From CBFDBF01 sp050295355 (GTDB lineage: Bacteria > Pseudomonadota > Gammaproteobacteria > Chromatiales > Chromatiaceae), in contig JBNKPL010000031.1 in NCBI GenBank assembly GCA_050295355.1, positions 1 through 22,828 on the forward strand: 22,828 bases of DNA, written 5' to 3'. The translations under genes were made by a program, and so were the position numbers. Below are positions 7,775-16,188 of the stretch, in pieces (within the stretch, counting starts at the first letter, position 1; each line of letters starts with the position of its first letter). The notes under the pieces were generated by a model. That model searched no databases. It saw only the letters and a program-made list of their open reading frames with translations, and was not told the DNA's origin.

Positions 7775-8758
7775 ATGTCGCAACGTATAGAAAACCTTAA
7801 AAAATGGTTGGCGAGCGAATTTGCGCTAGGGGATTTTGACCTCCAACCCGCCTCTGGAGACGCCAGTTTTCGGCGTTATTTTCGAATTACGCTCTCCGAT
7901 GGTTCCACCCGAATCGCCATGGATGCGCCCCCGGAAAAGGAGGATTGCCGGCCATTTCTCCGCATGGCCCGCAGCCTGGAAGCATTGGGTATACAGGTGC
8001 CCCATATCTATGGTGAGGACCTGGAGCAGGGTTATCTATTGTTGAGCGATCTGGGGCAAACGCTCTATCTGGATGTTCTGGATGAAAACAGCGCGGAGCG
8101 TCTCTACACGGATGCGCTGTCCGCCCTGGCGGTAATCCAGGCGCGCGGCCCCCGGGAAGAGCTGCCCCCCTATGACCGGGAACTGCTGTTGGGTGAGATG
8201 GAGCTTTTTCGGGAGTGGCTGCTGGGGCGGCACCTGGATCTGACTCTCGACCCCGCCGAACAGAAGATGCTGGACCAGACCTTCTTCTCTCTGGCGGATA
8301 CGGCGCTGGAGCAGCCCCGTGTTTGTGTCCACCGCGATTATCACTCCCGCAACCTCATGGTTACCGAATCGAACAATCCGGGGGTGCTCGATTTTCAGGA
8401 CGCGGTGGTCGGCCCCGTTACCTATGACCTGGTCTCCCTGCTGCGCGACTGCTATATCCGCTGGCCCAAAGAACAGGTCGAGGCCTGGGCCATGCGGTAC
8501 TTCCATCTGGCGGTGCAGGAAGGCGTGCTGCACAAGGAACATGAGGCGCAGTTCCTCCGCTGGTTTGATCTTATGGGCGCACAGCGCCACCTCAAGGCGG
8601 CGGGCATCTTCGCGCGCCTCAACCAGCGGGACGGCAAGCCGGGTTACCTGCAGGACATCCCGCGCACGCTGGGTTACATCGTGGAAGTGGCGCCCGCCTA
8701 TCCAGAGCTGGCGGCGCTGGGCGCTCTAATCGAGCAGCGGGTGTTGCCCGCCCTCTGA
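7775..8758 (+). CDS. amgK: Sugar kinase of the AmgK type (aminoglycoside phosphotransferase fold)
   Basis: AmgK phosphorylates the anomeric hydroxyl of N-acetylmuramic acid and N-acetylglucosamine, starting a peptidoglycan-recycling route to UDP-MurNAc that bypasses MurA and fosfomycin. The 327 residues have the phosphotransferase fold: an N-terminal nucleotide-binding lobe (GDASFRRYFRI near 28-38), the catalytic loop H186-R-D188-Y-H-S-R-N193, and the metal-binding D206-F-Q-D209. The position, divergent from lptD, is the one amgK occupies in pseudomonads and relatives, which favours this call over a generic phosphotransferase. The usual partner murU is not downstream; the next gene is a DUF2157 membrane protein 111 bases away. 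Family certain, exact substrate inferred. Confidence 0.85.
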   Translation: MSQRIENLKKWLASEFALGDFDLQPASGDASFRRYFRITLSDGSTRIAMDAPPEKEDCRPFLRMARSLEALGIQVPHIYGEDLEQGYLLLSDLGQTLYLDVLDENSAERLYTDALSALAVIQARGPREELPPYDRELLLGEMELFREWLLGRHLDLTLDPAEQKMLDQTFFSLADTALEQPRVCVHRDYHSRNLMVTESNNPGVLDFQDAVVGPVTYDLVSLLRDCYIRWPKEQVEAWAMRYFHLAVQEGVLHKEHEAQFLRWFDLMGAQRHLKAAGIFARLNQRDGKPGYLQDIPRTLGYIVEVAPAYPELAALGALIEQRVLPAL

Positions 8759-8853
8759 TTCCGCCGCTACTGACGGCGCGTGGGTTATGGTACAAAGACC
8801 GCAGGGTTCCACTGCAAAGTGGCGCCGCCTCAGGATGTGAGATCAATGCAGGC

Positions 8854-8859
8854 AAGGAG
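8854..8859 (+). promoter_or_regulatory. Ribosome binding site deciding the DUF2157 gene start
   Basis: AAGGAG lies ten bases ahead of the ATG at 8870. The frame is open back to 8780, but the upstream starts have no comparable site and the extra residues do not resemble the family. A small hairpin with a GCAA tetraloop (8809-8822) lies in the presumed leader. Confidence 0.55.
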
Positions 8860-8869
8860 CGGAACAACA

Positions 8870-9841
8870 ATGACGGCCAACAAACGGACCCTGATACGCC
8901 ACTGGATTGAGAGCGGCGCTATCCCGCAAGCGCAGTTGGACAACGCCCTGGCGGTGGGTGAACTGCTTCCTTCGCCACACGCCTGGCGTAACTTTATCGA
9001 CCGTCTGCTGCTGTTCAGCGGCGTAGTGGCGCTGGCCTGCGCGGTGATCTTTTTCTTCGCCTACAACTGGGACGCCATGGGGCGCTTCGCCAAGTTTGGT
9101 TTGGCGGAGGCGCTGATCATCGCCGCCCTGGCCGGGTACTGGCGCCTCGGTTCGGAAGGCATGGCGGGCAAGTCGCTGCTGTTGTTGGCCGCCCTGCTGA
9201 CGGGGGCGCTGCTGGCCCTGTATGGGCAGACCTATCAGACGGGCGCCGATCCCTGGCAACTCTTTGCCTACTGGGCGCTGCTGATTCTGCCGTGGGTGAT
9301 CATCGGCCGCTTCGCCGCCCTGTGGCTGTTGTGGATCGCCCTGCTCAATGTGGCGCTGGCGCTCTACTTCTCCACCTTTCGCGGTCTTTGGGGCTGGATG
9401 TTCTCCATGGAAGAGCAGCTGTTCCTCGCCCTGGCGTTGAACACGACCGCCTGGGTGCTTTGGGAACTGGGGGCGATGCGTTTCCATTGGCTGGCCGAGC
9501 GCTGGGCGGTTCGCCTGCTCGCCCTGGCCAGCGGTTTTGTGGCCACCAGCCTGATGATGCAGACCATCTTTGATTGGCATGACAGCAGTGGCTGGATCAG
9601 CGCCATCTACCCGCTGTGGATGGCGGCCCTCTATTACGTCTACCGAAACCGCCTCGCGGATCTGTTCATGCTGGCGGGGGGCTGCCTCTCCCTCATCGTG
9701 GTGGTTACCTCGCTGCTTGCGCGCGCCCTGCTGGATCACGCCGATGCGGGGGGCTTTCTTCTGATCGCCTTTGCGGTGATCGGCATGTCCGCGGCGGCGG
9801 CGGTGTGGTTGAAACGGGTCAATGCGGAGATGACATCATGA
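8870..9841 (+). CDS. DUF2157-family membrane protein
   Basis: This is a 323-residue integral membrane protein. A soluble N-terminal helical segment (about 1-42; HWIESGAIPQAQLDNAL resembles the DUF2157 opening) is followed by roughly nine or ten hydrophobic segments to the C-terminus. The family has no known biochemical function. The gene overlaps the DUF4401 gene by ATGA and forms the head of a three-gene set with DUF4401 and GDYXXLXY proteins, a combination that recurs in bacteria, so the products probably work as one membrane assembly. The start is fixed by the AAGGAG site at 8854-8859. No catalytic motif is visible. Confidence 0.8.
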   Translation: MTANKRTLIRHWIESGAIPQAQLDNALAVGELLPSPHAWRNFIDRLLLFSGVVALACAVIFFFAYNWDAMGRFAKFGLAEALIIAALAGYWRLGSEGMAGKSLLLLAALLTGALLALYGQTYQTGADPWQLFAYWALLILPWVIIGRFAALWLLWIALLNVALALYFSTFRGLWGWMFSMEEQLFLALALNTTAWVLWELGAMRFHWLAERWAVRLLALASGFVATSLMMQTIFDWHDSSGWISAIYPLWMAALYYVYRNRLADLFMLAGGCLSLIVVVTSLLARALLDHADAGGFLLIAFAVIGMSAAAAVWLKRVNAEMTS

Positions 9842-10899
9842 GCGCGCAGGCCGAAACCTTGTGGGGCCAACTCCAGCAGGCGGGCGTGGTGGATGGCGCC
9901 ATGCCCGAAATGGCCGAGGCGGAATCCCCCTGGTATGTGCGCGTCATGCTCGGCTTCTCGGGCTGGATCGCTGCGCTTTTTCTGCTCGGTTTTGTAGCCA
10001 TCGGGATGGAGTTCATTATCGATAGCGAGACCGCCTCCATCGTCGCGGGTCTGGTGGCGCTGGCCGCGGCCTATGCCCTTCTGGCCGCGGATAAGAACGA
10101 CTTTGTGCAGCAGTTTGGATTGGCGGTCAGCTTTGCCGGACAGGCCCTGGTGCTGTTTGGCCTCGCCGAACTGACCGACTGGCAATGGAACCAGATCTGG
10201 TGGCTGGTCGCGCTGTTGCAGGTGGTGATCGCCCTGCTGATGCCCAACTTCGTACAGCGGGTGGTGGCCGCCTATGTGGCGGTATACGCCTTCTCGGCGG
10301 CGATGGGCTATCACGGCTTTATGGTCTCGGTGCTGGTGACCCTGATCGTTGCGCTGATCTGGCAAAACGAGTTTACCTGGGCGCGCTGGGGACGCTGGCT
10401 GCGCCCCATCGGTTACGGTATGACCCTGGCGCTGGTCTATCTGGAAGGGACGGTCCTGTTTTACTTCCTGGGCTTTTGGTATCCCATGGACGGCGAGATA
10501 ACCCGGGTGATCCCGTACTGGGTGGGTGACCTGATGATGGGGCTGTTACTCATCGCGGTGGTGGCCCGGCTGATCTCGCCCAACGAGGCGCCCTGGGGCA
10601 GCCGCACCAAGGTCGGCGCCCTGCTGGCCGCCGCGGCGGTCGCCGGGGTCTCGCTGGAGATGCCGGGAGTTGCGGTGGGTTTCGTGGTGGTCCTGCTCGG
10701 CTTTTCCAACGGCAATCGAATACTGGTCGGACTGGGGATCGCATCCCTGCTGTTTTACCTCTCCGCCTACTACTACACCCTGCAAACCACCTTGCTGGTC
10801 AAATCAGAACTGCTGCTGGCTACGGGTGCGGTGCTGTTGCTGGCGCGCTGGGCGGTGCTGCGATGGGTCCTGCCCATAAAGGAGAGCACCCATGCCTAA
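9838..10899 (+). CDS. DUF4401-family membrane protein
   Basis: This 353-residue membrane protein starts with a soluble stretch of about 40 residues (MSAQAETLWGQLQQAGVVDG). About ten hydrophobic segments follow, from YVRVMLGFSGWIAALFLLGF onward, ending in a short basic tail. The pattern matches DUF4401, a family regularly paired with DUF2157. The ATG sits in an ATGA overlap with the previous stop, so translation is coupled. A much longer frame is open upstream, but it would overlap the DUF2157 gene by over 200 bases and is rejected. The end overlaps the next gene by eight bases. Function unknown; probably forms a complex with its two neighbours in the inner membrane. Confidence 0.82.
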   Translation: MSAQAETLWGQLQQAGVVDGAMPEMAEAESPWYVRVMLGFSGWIAALFLLGFVAIGMEFIIDSETASIVAGLVALAAAYALLAADKNDFVQQFGLAVSFAGQALVLFGLAELTDWQWNQIWWLVALLQVVIALLMPNFVQRVVAAYVAVYAFSAAMGYHGFMVSVLVTLIVALIWQNEFTWARWGRWLRPIGYGMTLALVYLEGTVLFYFLGFWYPMDGEITRVIPYWVGDLMMGLLLIAVVARLISPNEAPWGSRTKVGALLAAAAVAGVSLEMPGVAVGFVVVLLGFSNGNRILVGLGIASLLFYLSAYYYTLQTTLLVKSELLLATGAVLLLARWAVLRWVLPIKESTHA

Positions 10900-11428
10900 G
10901 GCCGTACCTATTGCCCTCCTGGCGGGCCTGCTGATGTTGGTGCTGGTGAATGCATCCATCGTAAAAAAAGAGACGCTGCTCCAAGAGGGGCGGGTGGTCT
11001 ATCTGGAACTCGCGCCCGTGGACCCCCGTTCGCTCATGCAGGGCGACTACATGGCGCTACGGTTCCAAGTGGGAAATGAGATTCGCACACAGCTGCGCAA
11101 GCGAGATGCGGCGGACAGCACAGAATCATCCGATGAAACAGAGGACGGCGTTATCGTGGCCGGCCTGGATGAGCGGGGGGTGGGCCGTTTTCTGCGCTTC
11201 GACGATCAACAGCCGCTGGCGGAGAACGAACAGCGTATGCGCTTTCGGGTGCGCAACGGGCGCGTCAAATTCGCCAGCAACGCCTTCTTTTTTCAGGAGG
11301 GGGCCGCGGACACTTACCGCCAGGCCAACTTCGGCGAGTTTCGGGTAGCAAAAAATGGCGACCTGCTGCTGACGGGTCTGCGCGATAAAAATCTGAACAA
11401 ACTGGGGCTGGATGCGGCAGGTGAATAG
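10892..11428 (+). CDS. GDYXXLXY-domain membrane-anchored protein
   Basis: This 178-residue protein has one N-terminal membrane anchor (about 5-23) and a periplasmic, beta-rich domain. The family signature GDYxxLxY appears as GDYMALRF at residues 51-58, with Phe for the last Tyr. It resembles signal-peptidase-like or pilin-assembly small beta domains only loosely, and no catalytic Ser/Lys pair is evident. A short acidic insert (about 73-88) carries a run of Ser, Asp and Glu. It overlaps the DUF4401 gene by eight bases and ends the module; no clear terminator follows. Its topology suggests the extracytoplasmic part of a DUF2157-DUF4401 membrane complex. Function unknown. Confidence 0.83.
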   Translation: MPKAVPIALLAGLLMLVLVNASIVKKETLLQEGRVVYLELAPVDPRSLMQGDYMALRFQVGNEIRTQLRKRDAADSTESSDETEDGVIVAGLDERGVGRFLRFDDQQPLAENEQRMRFRVRNGRVKFASNAFFFQEGAADTYRQANFGEFRVAKNGDLLLTGLRDKNLNKLGLDAAGE

Positions 11429-11474
11429 CTGGCAGAACACGTTTTTCTGTTGCAGAGGTCATTGCCTGTTATTA

Positions 11475-11509
11475 GACGTGGTCTGTCCTCATTTATTCTG
11501 AGGAAAAAG
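11475..11509. repeat. Possible fragment of a dispersed hairpin repeat upstream of the orphan gene
   Basis: The segment opens with GACGTGGTCTGTCCTC and contains a 6-bp stem TCCTCA / TGAGGA (11486-11504) followed by AAAAAG. Strings of this kind resemble ends of REP-associated (IS200-like) elements known from other proteobacteria, as I remember them. No transposase is present and no second full copy was found in the window. Confidence 0.3.
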
Positions 11510-11648
11510 CGTGGAGCGTCTCTTGCCATTGGGTGTTGTGGATGGGGCTAGAGATGCGGATGGTGGAAGAGAATGTGCCGCGGTAGTATCTAGATATAGA
11601 GAGTCCACATAATCAAATGTTGGGCGTAAAACCACGGCGGTAGGCATC

Positions 11649-12515
11649 ATGGAAGAGATAAAGGACATCTGGGAAAAGTACGACGAAGCGTATGTCGACC
11701 AGTTTTTGAACTCGGTTGATGACGTCAACGCTTATGCGGGCCAGTTCTATCGCGATTCGGCCGAAATCCTTGACGCGATCACTCGTGTGCGCAACATGGA
11801 ACGGAATCCGCATGGCTTCGACATCGACGATGCCCCGATCTTGGGGTTGCTTGTGCGGGTCTGGAAGCTTCTAAAGGAGGTGATTCGCTACTACGAGGAG
11901 AACAACGCCGAGTTCCTGGGGCTTTTGGAACGTCCGGCGTTGGAAGCAGCGACCACCGCGACCTTTCTGTTGCGCGGGGATGGCGAACTGCTTGAGGACT
12001 ATCGGAAATGCTCCTACAAGGATCGCTTGCGAATTCTCCGGGATATGGAAGAGGGCTCGCCATTCTTCGAGACGAAGGCGGGCAAACGCTTGTTGCGGTC
12101 AGTTCGAGACAAACTGGCATTCGAGAATCTGACACCAGATGATTTTGCAGAACAGAAGCGACACCGATGGAGGATCCAGGGAAAGTCGTTCTATCAGATA
12201 TTTGAAGCAGTACACCATGCGGAGCTATACGCCTGCACCTACGGCATGATGTCAGATTCAATACATGGTTCGTGGAACGAGTCCTTGGACTATGACCTGA
12301 CGCGAGATGAAGATGGTTGGTTCATGCCAGACCCGTTTTATCAACCCGCTGATATACGATTCGTTACACCGCTACTTCGGTTCTGTGTCGAGCCCTATCG
12401 GCTCTGGCTGAAACGGATCGATTGTGAAGACGAGTACCTTCTGCAAGCCTTGGCATGGATCGACAAATTCAACGCCGTGCTCTTCCGCAAATTTGATGCT
12501 CTGTACGATGGCTGA
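11649..12515 (+). CDS. Orphan protein resembling DUF5677
   Basis: This is a 288-residue soluble, mostly helical, acidic protein with no signal peptide or membrane segment. Three parts recall the DUF5677 family of unknown function: ERPALEAATTATFLL (about 98-112), then a Tyr/Ser-containing CSYKDRLRIL (about 124-133), and AELYACTYGMMSDSIHGSW (about 190-208), with its invariant-looking Ser/His/Gly. The gene stands alone, with 220 bases upstream and over 200 downstream. It is visibly less G+C-rich, uses more TTG, CGA and AAT-type codons than its neighbours, and lacks a strong ribosome site (only GGTAGG ahead of the ATG). These point to horizontal acquisition. DUF5677 proteins are often found in accessory or defence-rich regions, but no partner gene is present here. 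Confidence 0.6.
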   Translation: MEEIKDIWEKYDEAYVDQFLNSVDDVNAYAGQFYRDSAEILDAITRVRNMERNPHGFDIDDAPILGLLVRVWKLLKEVIRYYEENNAEFLGLLERPALEAATTATFLLRGDGELLEDYRKCSYKDRLRILRDMEEGSPFFETKAGKRLLRSVRDKLAFENLTPDDFAEQKRHRWRIQGKSFYQIFEAVHHAELYACTYGMMSDSIHGSWNESLDYDLTRDEDGWFMPDPFYQPADIRFVTPLLRFCVEPYRLWLKRIDCEDEYLLQALAWIDKFNAVLFRKFDALYDG

Positions 12516-12518
12516 TCG

Positions 12519-12576
12519 AAGAATTGGCATGCCGTGCCTTCGGACGTAACAAAACCCGGGTCAGAGAGCAATTCTT
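12519..12576. repeat. Inverted repeat just downstream of the orphan gene
   Basis: AAGAATTG (12519-12526) and its exact complement CAATTCTT (12569-12576) enclose 42 bases that contain the palindromes GGCATGCC and CCCGGG. The element starts four bases after the stop codon. It could be a weak terminator or the remnant of a mobile hairpin unit. Confidence 0.35.
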
Positions 12577-12728
12577 TCTAATATTCGATCCCAATCAACA
12601 GGCTGTCTAGTCGGCATATCTGAAATTAAATGGGCTCCTACAGGCGTTGGGTGACGGTTTTGGGGGCGGCTATGGTTACCCCTTTTTCATTCACATTGCG
12701 CGCAAAACAGATGCAACACCTATGCTTC

Positions 12729-13064
12729 TCACGCCCTGATAGCCCGCACCCGATTCAAAAGAAAAAAGAGCAAGATACCAACCGTGTTCGCCAGTTGATC
12801 CAGCAGGGAGAAATCCCGATAGGGGATGTAGTACTGGATGCATTCGATGAGCAGGCCGTAGGCGAACAGGGATGCCGCTTTCCATGGGATGGCGGCTGCA
12901 GGGAATGCGCGGTGGCTTAGGAAGGCGAGCAGCAGAAAGGTGAGGACGTGCGCCGTTTTGTCATTGATGCGGTCCGCGTGCACGGCCTCGGGCGGCATGG
13001 TGGTGACAACAAGAGTCGCCGCCAGCGCCAGAAGCAGGGCAAGCTTCCATAGTCTGGGCTGCAT
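12729..13064 (-). CDS. Small VanZ-family membrane protein
   Basis: This 111-residue protein has about four hydrophobic segments. It carries the VanZ-like features INDKTAHVLTFLLLAFLSHRAF (first conserved Asp/Lys/His cluster) and LLIECIQYYIP followed by RDFSLLDQLANTVGILL (conserved Glu, Asp and Asn). VanZ-like proteins take their name from the teicoplanin-resistance accessory protein, but most chromosomal members have unknown roles; resistance should not be inferred. A GTG at 13097 would add 11 residues. That start lies inside the repeat arm at 13080-13103, and the residues before MQPRLWK do not belong to the membrane segment, so 13064 is preferred. Neither start has a good ribosome site. Confidence 0.75.
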   Translation of the reverse strand: MQPRLWKLALLLALAATLVVTTMPPEAVHADRINDKTAHVLTFLLLAFLSHRAFPAAAIPWKAASLFAYGLLIECIQYYIPYRDFSLLDQLANTVGILLFFLLNRVRAIRA

Positions 13065-13079
13065 TTTCGGAAACGGCTT

Positions 13080-13150
13080 ACTAACTACAGGGGACACGGA
13101 GAGCGAATAGCTTGATGGTCTCTGTGATCTCCGTGCCCTCTGTGGCTAAC
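13080..13150. repeat. Inverted repeat of 9-bp units downstream of purD
   Basis: The arms are 13080-13103 and 13127-13150, matching at 17 of 24 positions with nearly all differences transitions, and separated by 23 bases. Read on the minus strand, the arm next to purD is built of 9-bp steps: ACAGAGGGC, ACGGAGATC, ACAGAGACC. It begins right at the purD stop codon, which lies inside the arm. It has the same design as the element at 14458-14538. Confidence 0.65.
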
Positions 13151-14435
13151 TCTCTTTTTCCCGCGCCACGGCGCGGTAGCCGATGTCGGTGCGGTAGTAG
13201 ACGCCGTCCCACTGGATTCGTCGGGTCAGTTCATAGGCGCGCTGCTGCGCCTCGCTGACGCTGTTGCCCAGGGCGGTGGCGCAGAGTACGCGGCCGCCGC
13301 TGGTGACCACGGCTCCATCCTTCTCCGCAGTGCCCGCGTGGAACACCTTCTGGCCCTCTTCTTCGCCCTCGGGCAGGCCGCTGATGACGGCGCCCTTGCC
13401 GTAGCTGCCGGGATAGCCGCCCGCGGCGAGCACCACGCCCAGGGAGGGGCGTTCGTCCCACTGCGCTTGCTCCTGGTCCAGCTTGCCGTCGATGGCGGCC
13501 AGGCAGTGGGCCACCAGATCGGACTGCATGCGCAGCATAATGGGCTGGGTCTCGGGATCGCCGAAGCGGCAGTTGTATTCGATCACCTTGGGAGTGCCGT
13601 CGGCCATGACCATCAGGCCCGCATAGAGAAAGCCCGTGTAGGGGAGGCCTTCCGCCGCCATGCCTTTTACCGTGGGGTAGATCACCTCTTCCATGATGCG
13701 GTTGTAGACCGTTTCGGTCACCACGGGGGCGGGGGAGTAGGCGCCCATGCCGCCCGTGTTGAGGCCCGTGTCGCCGTCGCCCGCGCGCTTGTGGTCCTGG
13801 CTGGTGGCCATGGGCAGCACATGTTCGCCGTCGGCCATGACGATGAAGCTCGCCTCTTCGCCGTCCAGAAACTCTTCGATCACCACCCGATGGCCCGCCT
13901 CGCCGAAGGCGTTGCCCGAGAGCATATCTTTAACCGCCGCCTCGGCGGTCTCCCGATCCATGGCTACGATCACTCCCTTGCCCGCGGCCAGGCCGTCCGC
14001 CTTGATCACAATGGGCGCGCCCTTCTCTTGCAGATAGGCCAGCGCCTCGGCCTCGTCGGTGAAGGTCTGGTAGTCGGCGGTGGGAATCTGGTGACGGGCG
14101 AGGAAATCCTTGGTGAAGGACTTGGAGCCCTCCAGTTGCGCCGCGCCCTGGGTGGGGCCGAAGCATTTCAATCCAGCTTTTACGAAGGCGTCCACCACGC
14201 CGATCACCAGCGGCGCCTCGGGGCCGACGATGGTGAGGCCTACGTTGTTCTCCTGGGCGAAGGCGATCAGGGCGTCGATATCCTCCACGCCGATGGCGAC
14301 GTTCTCCATCTTCGGTTCCAGAGCGGTGCCCGCGTTGCCGGGGGCCACGTAGATGGTGTCTGCAAGGGGGGATTGGGCCGCCTTCCAGGCCAGGGCGTGT
14401 TCGCGGCCGCCGCTACCGATTACGAGGATGTTCAT
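13146..14435 (-). CDS. purD: Phosphoribosylamine-glycine ligase PurD
   Basis: PurD (GAR synthetase) joins phosphoribosylamine and glycine using ATP, the second step of purine synthesis. The 429 residues equal the E. coli length. The N-domain opens with MNILVIGSGGREHALAWK. The ATP-grasp core includes KADGLAAGKGVIVA near 147-160, GLNTGGMGAYSPAP near 225-240, and the metal-binding CRFGDPETQ near 288-296. A C-terminal domain completes the fold. It follows purH on the same strand, as in many gammaproteobacteria, but the 106-base gap holds a long inverted repeat ending 22 bases ahead of the ATG, which could affect coupling of the two genes. A related element lies at its 3' end. Confidence 0.97.
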   Translation of the reverse strand: MNILVIGSGGREHALAWKAAQSPLADTIYVAPGNAGTALEPKMENVAIGVEDIDALIAFAQENNVGLTIVGPEAPLVIGVVDAFVKAGLKCFGPTQGAAQLEGSKSFTKDFLARHQIPTADYQTFTDEAEALAYLQEKGAPIVIKADGLAAGKGVIVAMDRETAEAAVKDMLSGNAFGEAGHRVVIEEFLDGEEASFIVMADGEHVLPMATSQDHKRAGDGDTGLNTGGMGAYSPAPVVTETVYNRIMEEVIYPTVKGMAAEGLPYTGFLYAGLMVMADGTPKVIEYNCRFGDPETQPIMLRMQSDLVAHCLAAIDGKLDQEQAQWDERPSLGVVLAAGGYPGSYGKGAVISGLPEGEEEGQKVFHAGTAEKDGAVVTSGGRVLCATALGNSVSEAQQRAYELTRRIQWDGVYYRTDIGYRAVAREKES

Positions 14436-14457
14436 AATGTTGTGCCTTTGTTCTTTG

Positions 14458-14538
14458 GTATAACCGCTAAGGACGCAAAGAGCGCCAAGGCTATTGTTAA
14501 TTTATTCTTAGCGCCCTTCGCGATCTTGGCGGTTAAAC
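14458..14538. repeat. Long inverted repeat of 9-bp units between purH and purD
   Basis: The arms are 14458-14490 and 14506-14538, matching at 25 of 33 positions with a 15-base loop. Each arm starts with TAACCGC and continues in 9-bp steps. The left arm reads CGCTAAGGA, CGCAAAGAG, CGCCAAGGC. The complement of the right arm reads CGCCAAGAT, CGCGAAGGG, CGCTAAGAA. The element would form a stable hairpin in the purHD transcript. Confidence 0.75.
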
Positions 14539-14541
14539 AAA

Positions 14542-16101
<1,560 letters not shown>

Positions 16102-16117
16102 GGCTTAATACTCTGCA

Positions 16118-16145
16118 ATATTACGGTGGTTACTGTGAATGGAAA
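16118..16145 (-). promoter_or_regulatory. Candidate purH promoter
   Basis: On the minus strand TTTCCA (16140-16145) and TAATAT (16118-16123), each four of six to consensus, are 16 bases apart, and the -10 lies 16 bases before the purH ATG. The -35 overlaps the arm of the fis-purH hairpin. No PurR-type operator was recognised. Confidence 0.3.
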
Positions 16146-16165
16146 CGCGGCCCTCAGGCCGCGTT
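16144..16165 (-). terminator. Hairpin terminator-like structure between fis and purH
   Basis: Perfect 9-bp stem AACGCGGCC / GGCCGCGTT with a four-base loop, 23 bases after the fis stop. On the minus strand it is followed by a weak U-run (TTTCC). It probably ends or attenuates the dusB-fis transcript. Confidence 0.6.
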
Positions 16166-16188
16166 ACAGGATTCGTGGTTCGAGCGTG

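Noticed and set aside
9616..9837. N-terminal extension of the DUF4401 gene by 74 codons
   Set aside because: It would overlap the DUF2157 gene by more than 200 bases, encodes a Gly/Arg-rich stretch unlike the family, and ignores the ATGA-coupled start.
11587..11596. 10-bp palindrome TATCTAGATA upstream of the orphan gene
   Set aside because: Short and A+T-rich, without promoter context; not distinguishable from chance.
11610..11650. Possible integron attC end (GTTGGGC) ahead of the orphan gene
   Set aside because: A single GTTRRRY-like core is present, but no matching RYYYAAC partner or paired inner boxes at the expected distance, and no integrase or further cassettes.
12630..12920. A 96-codon plus-strand frame overlapping the VanZ-like gene
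   Set aside because: No family resemblance, no ribosome site; the opposite strand encodes a clear VanZ-type membrane protein.
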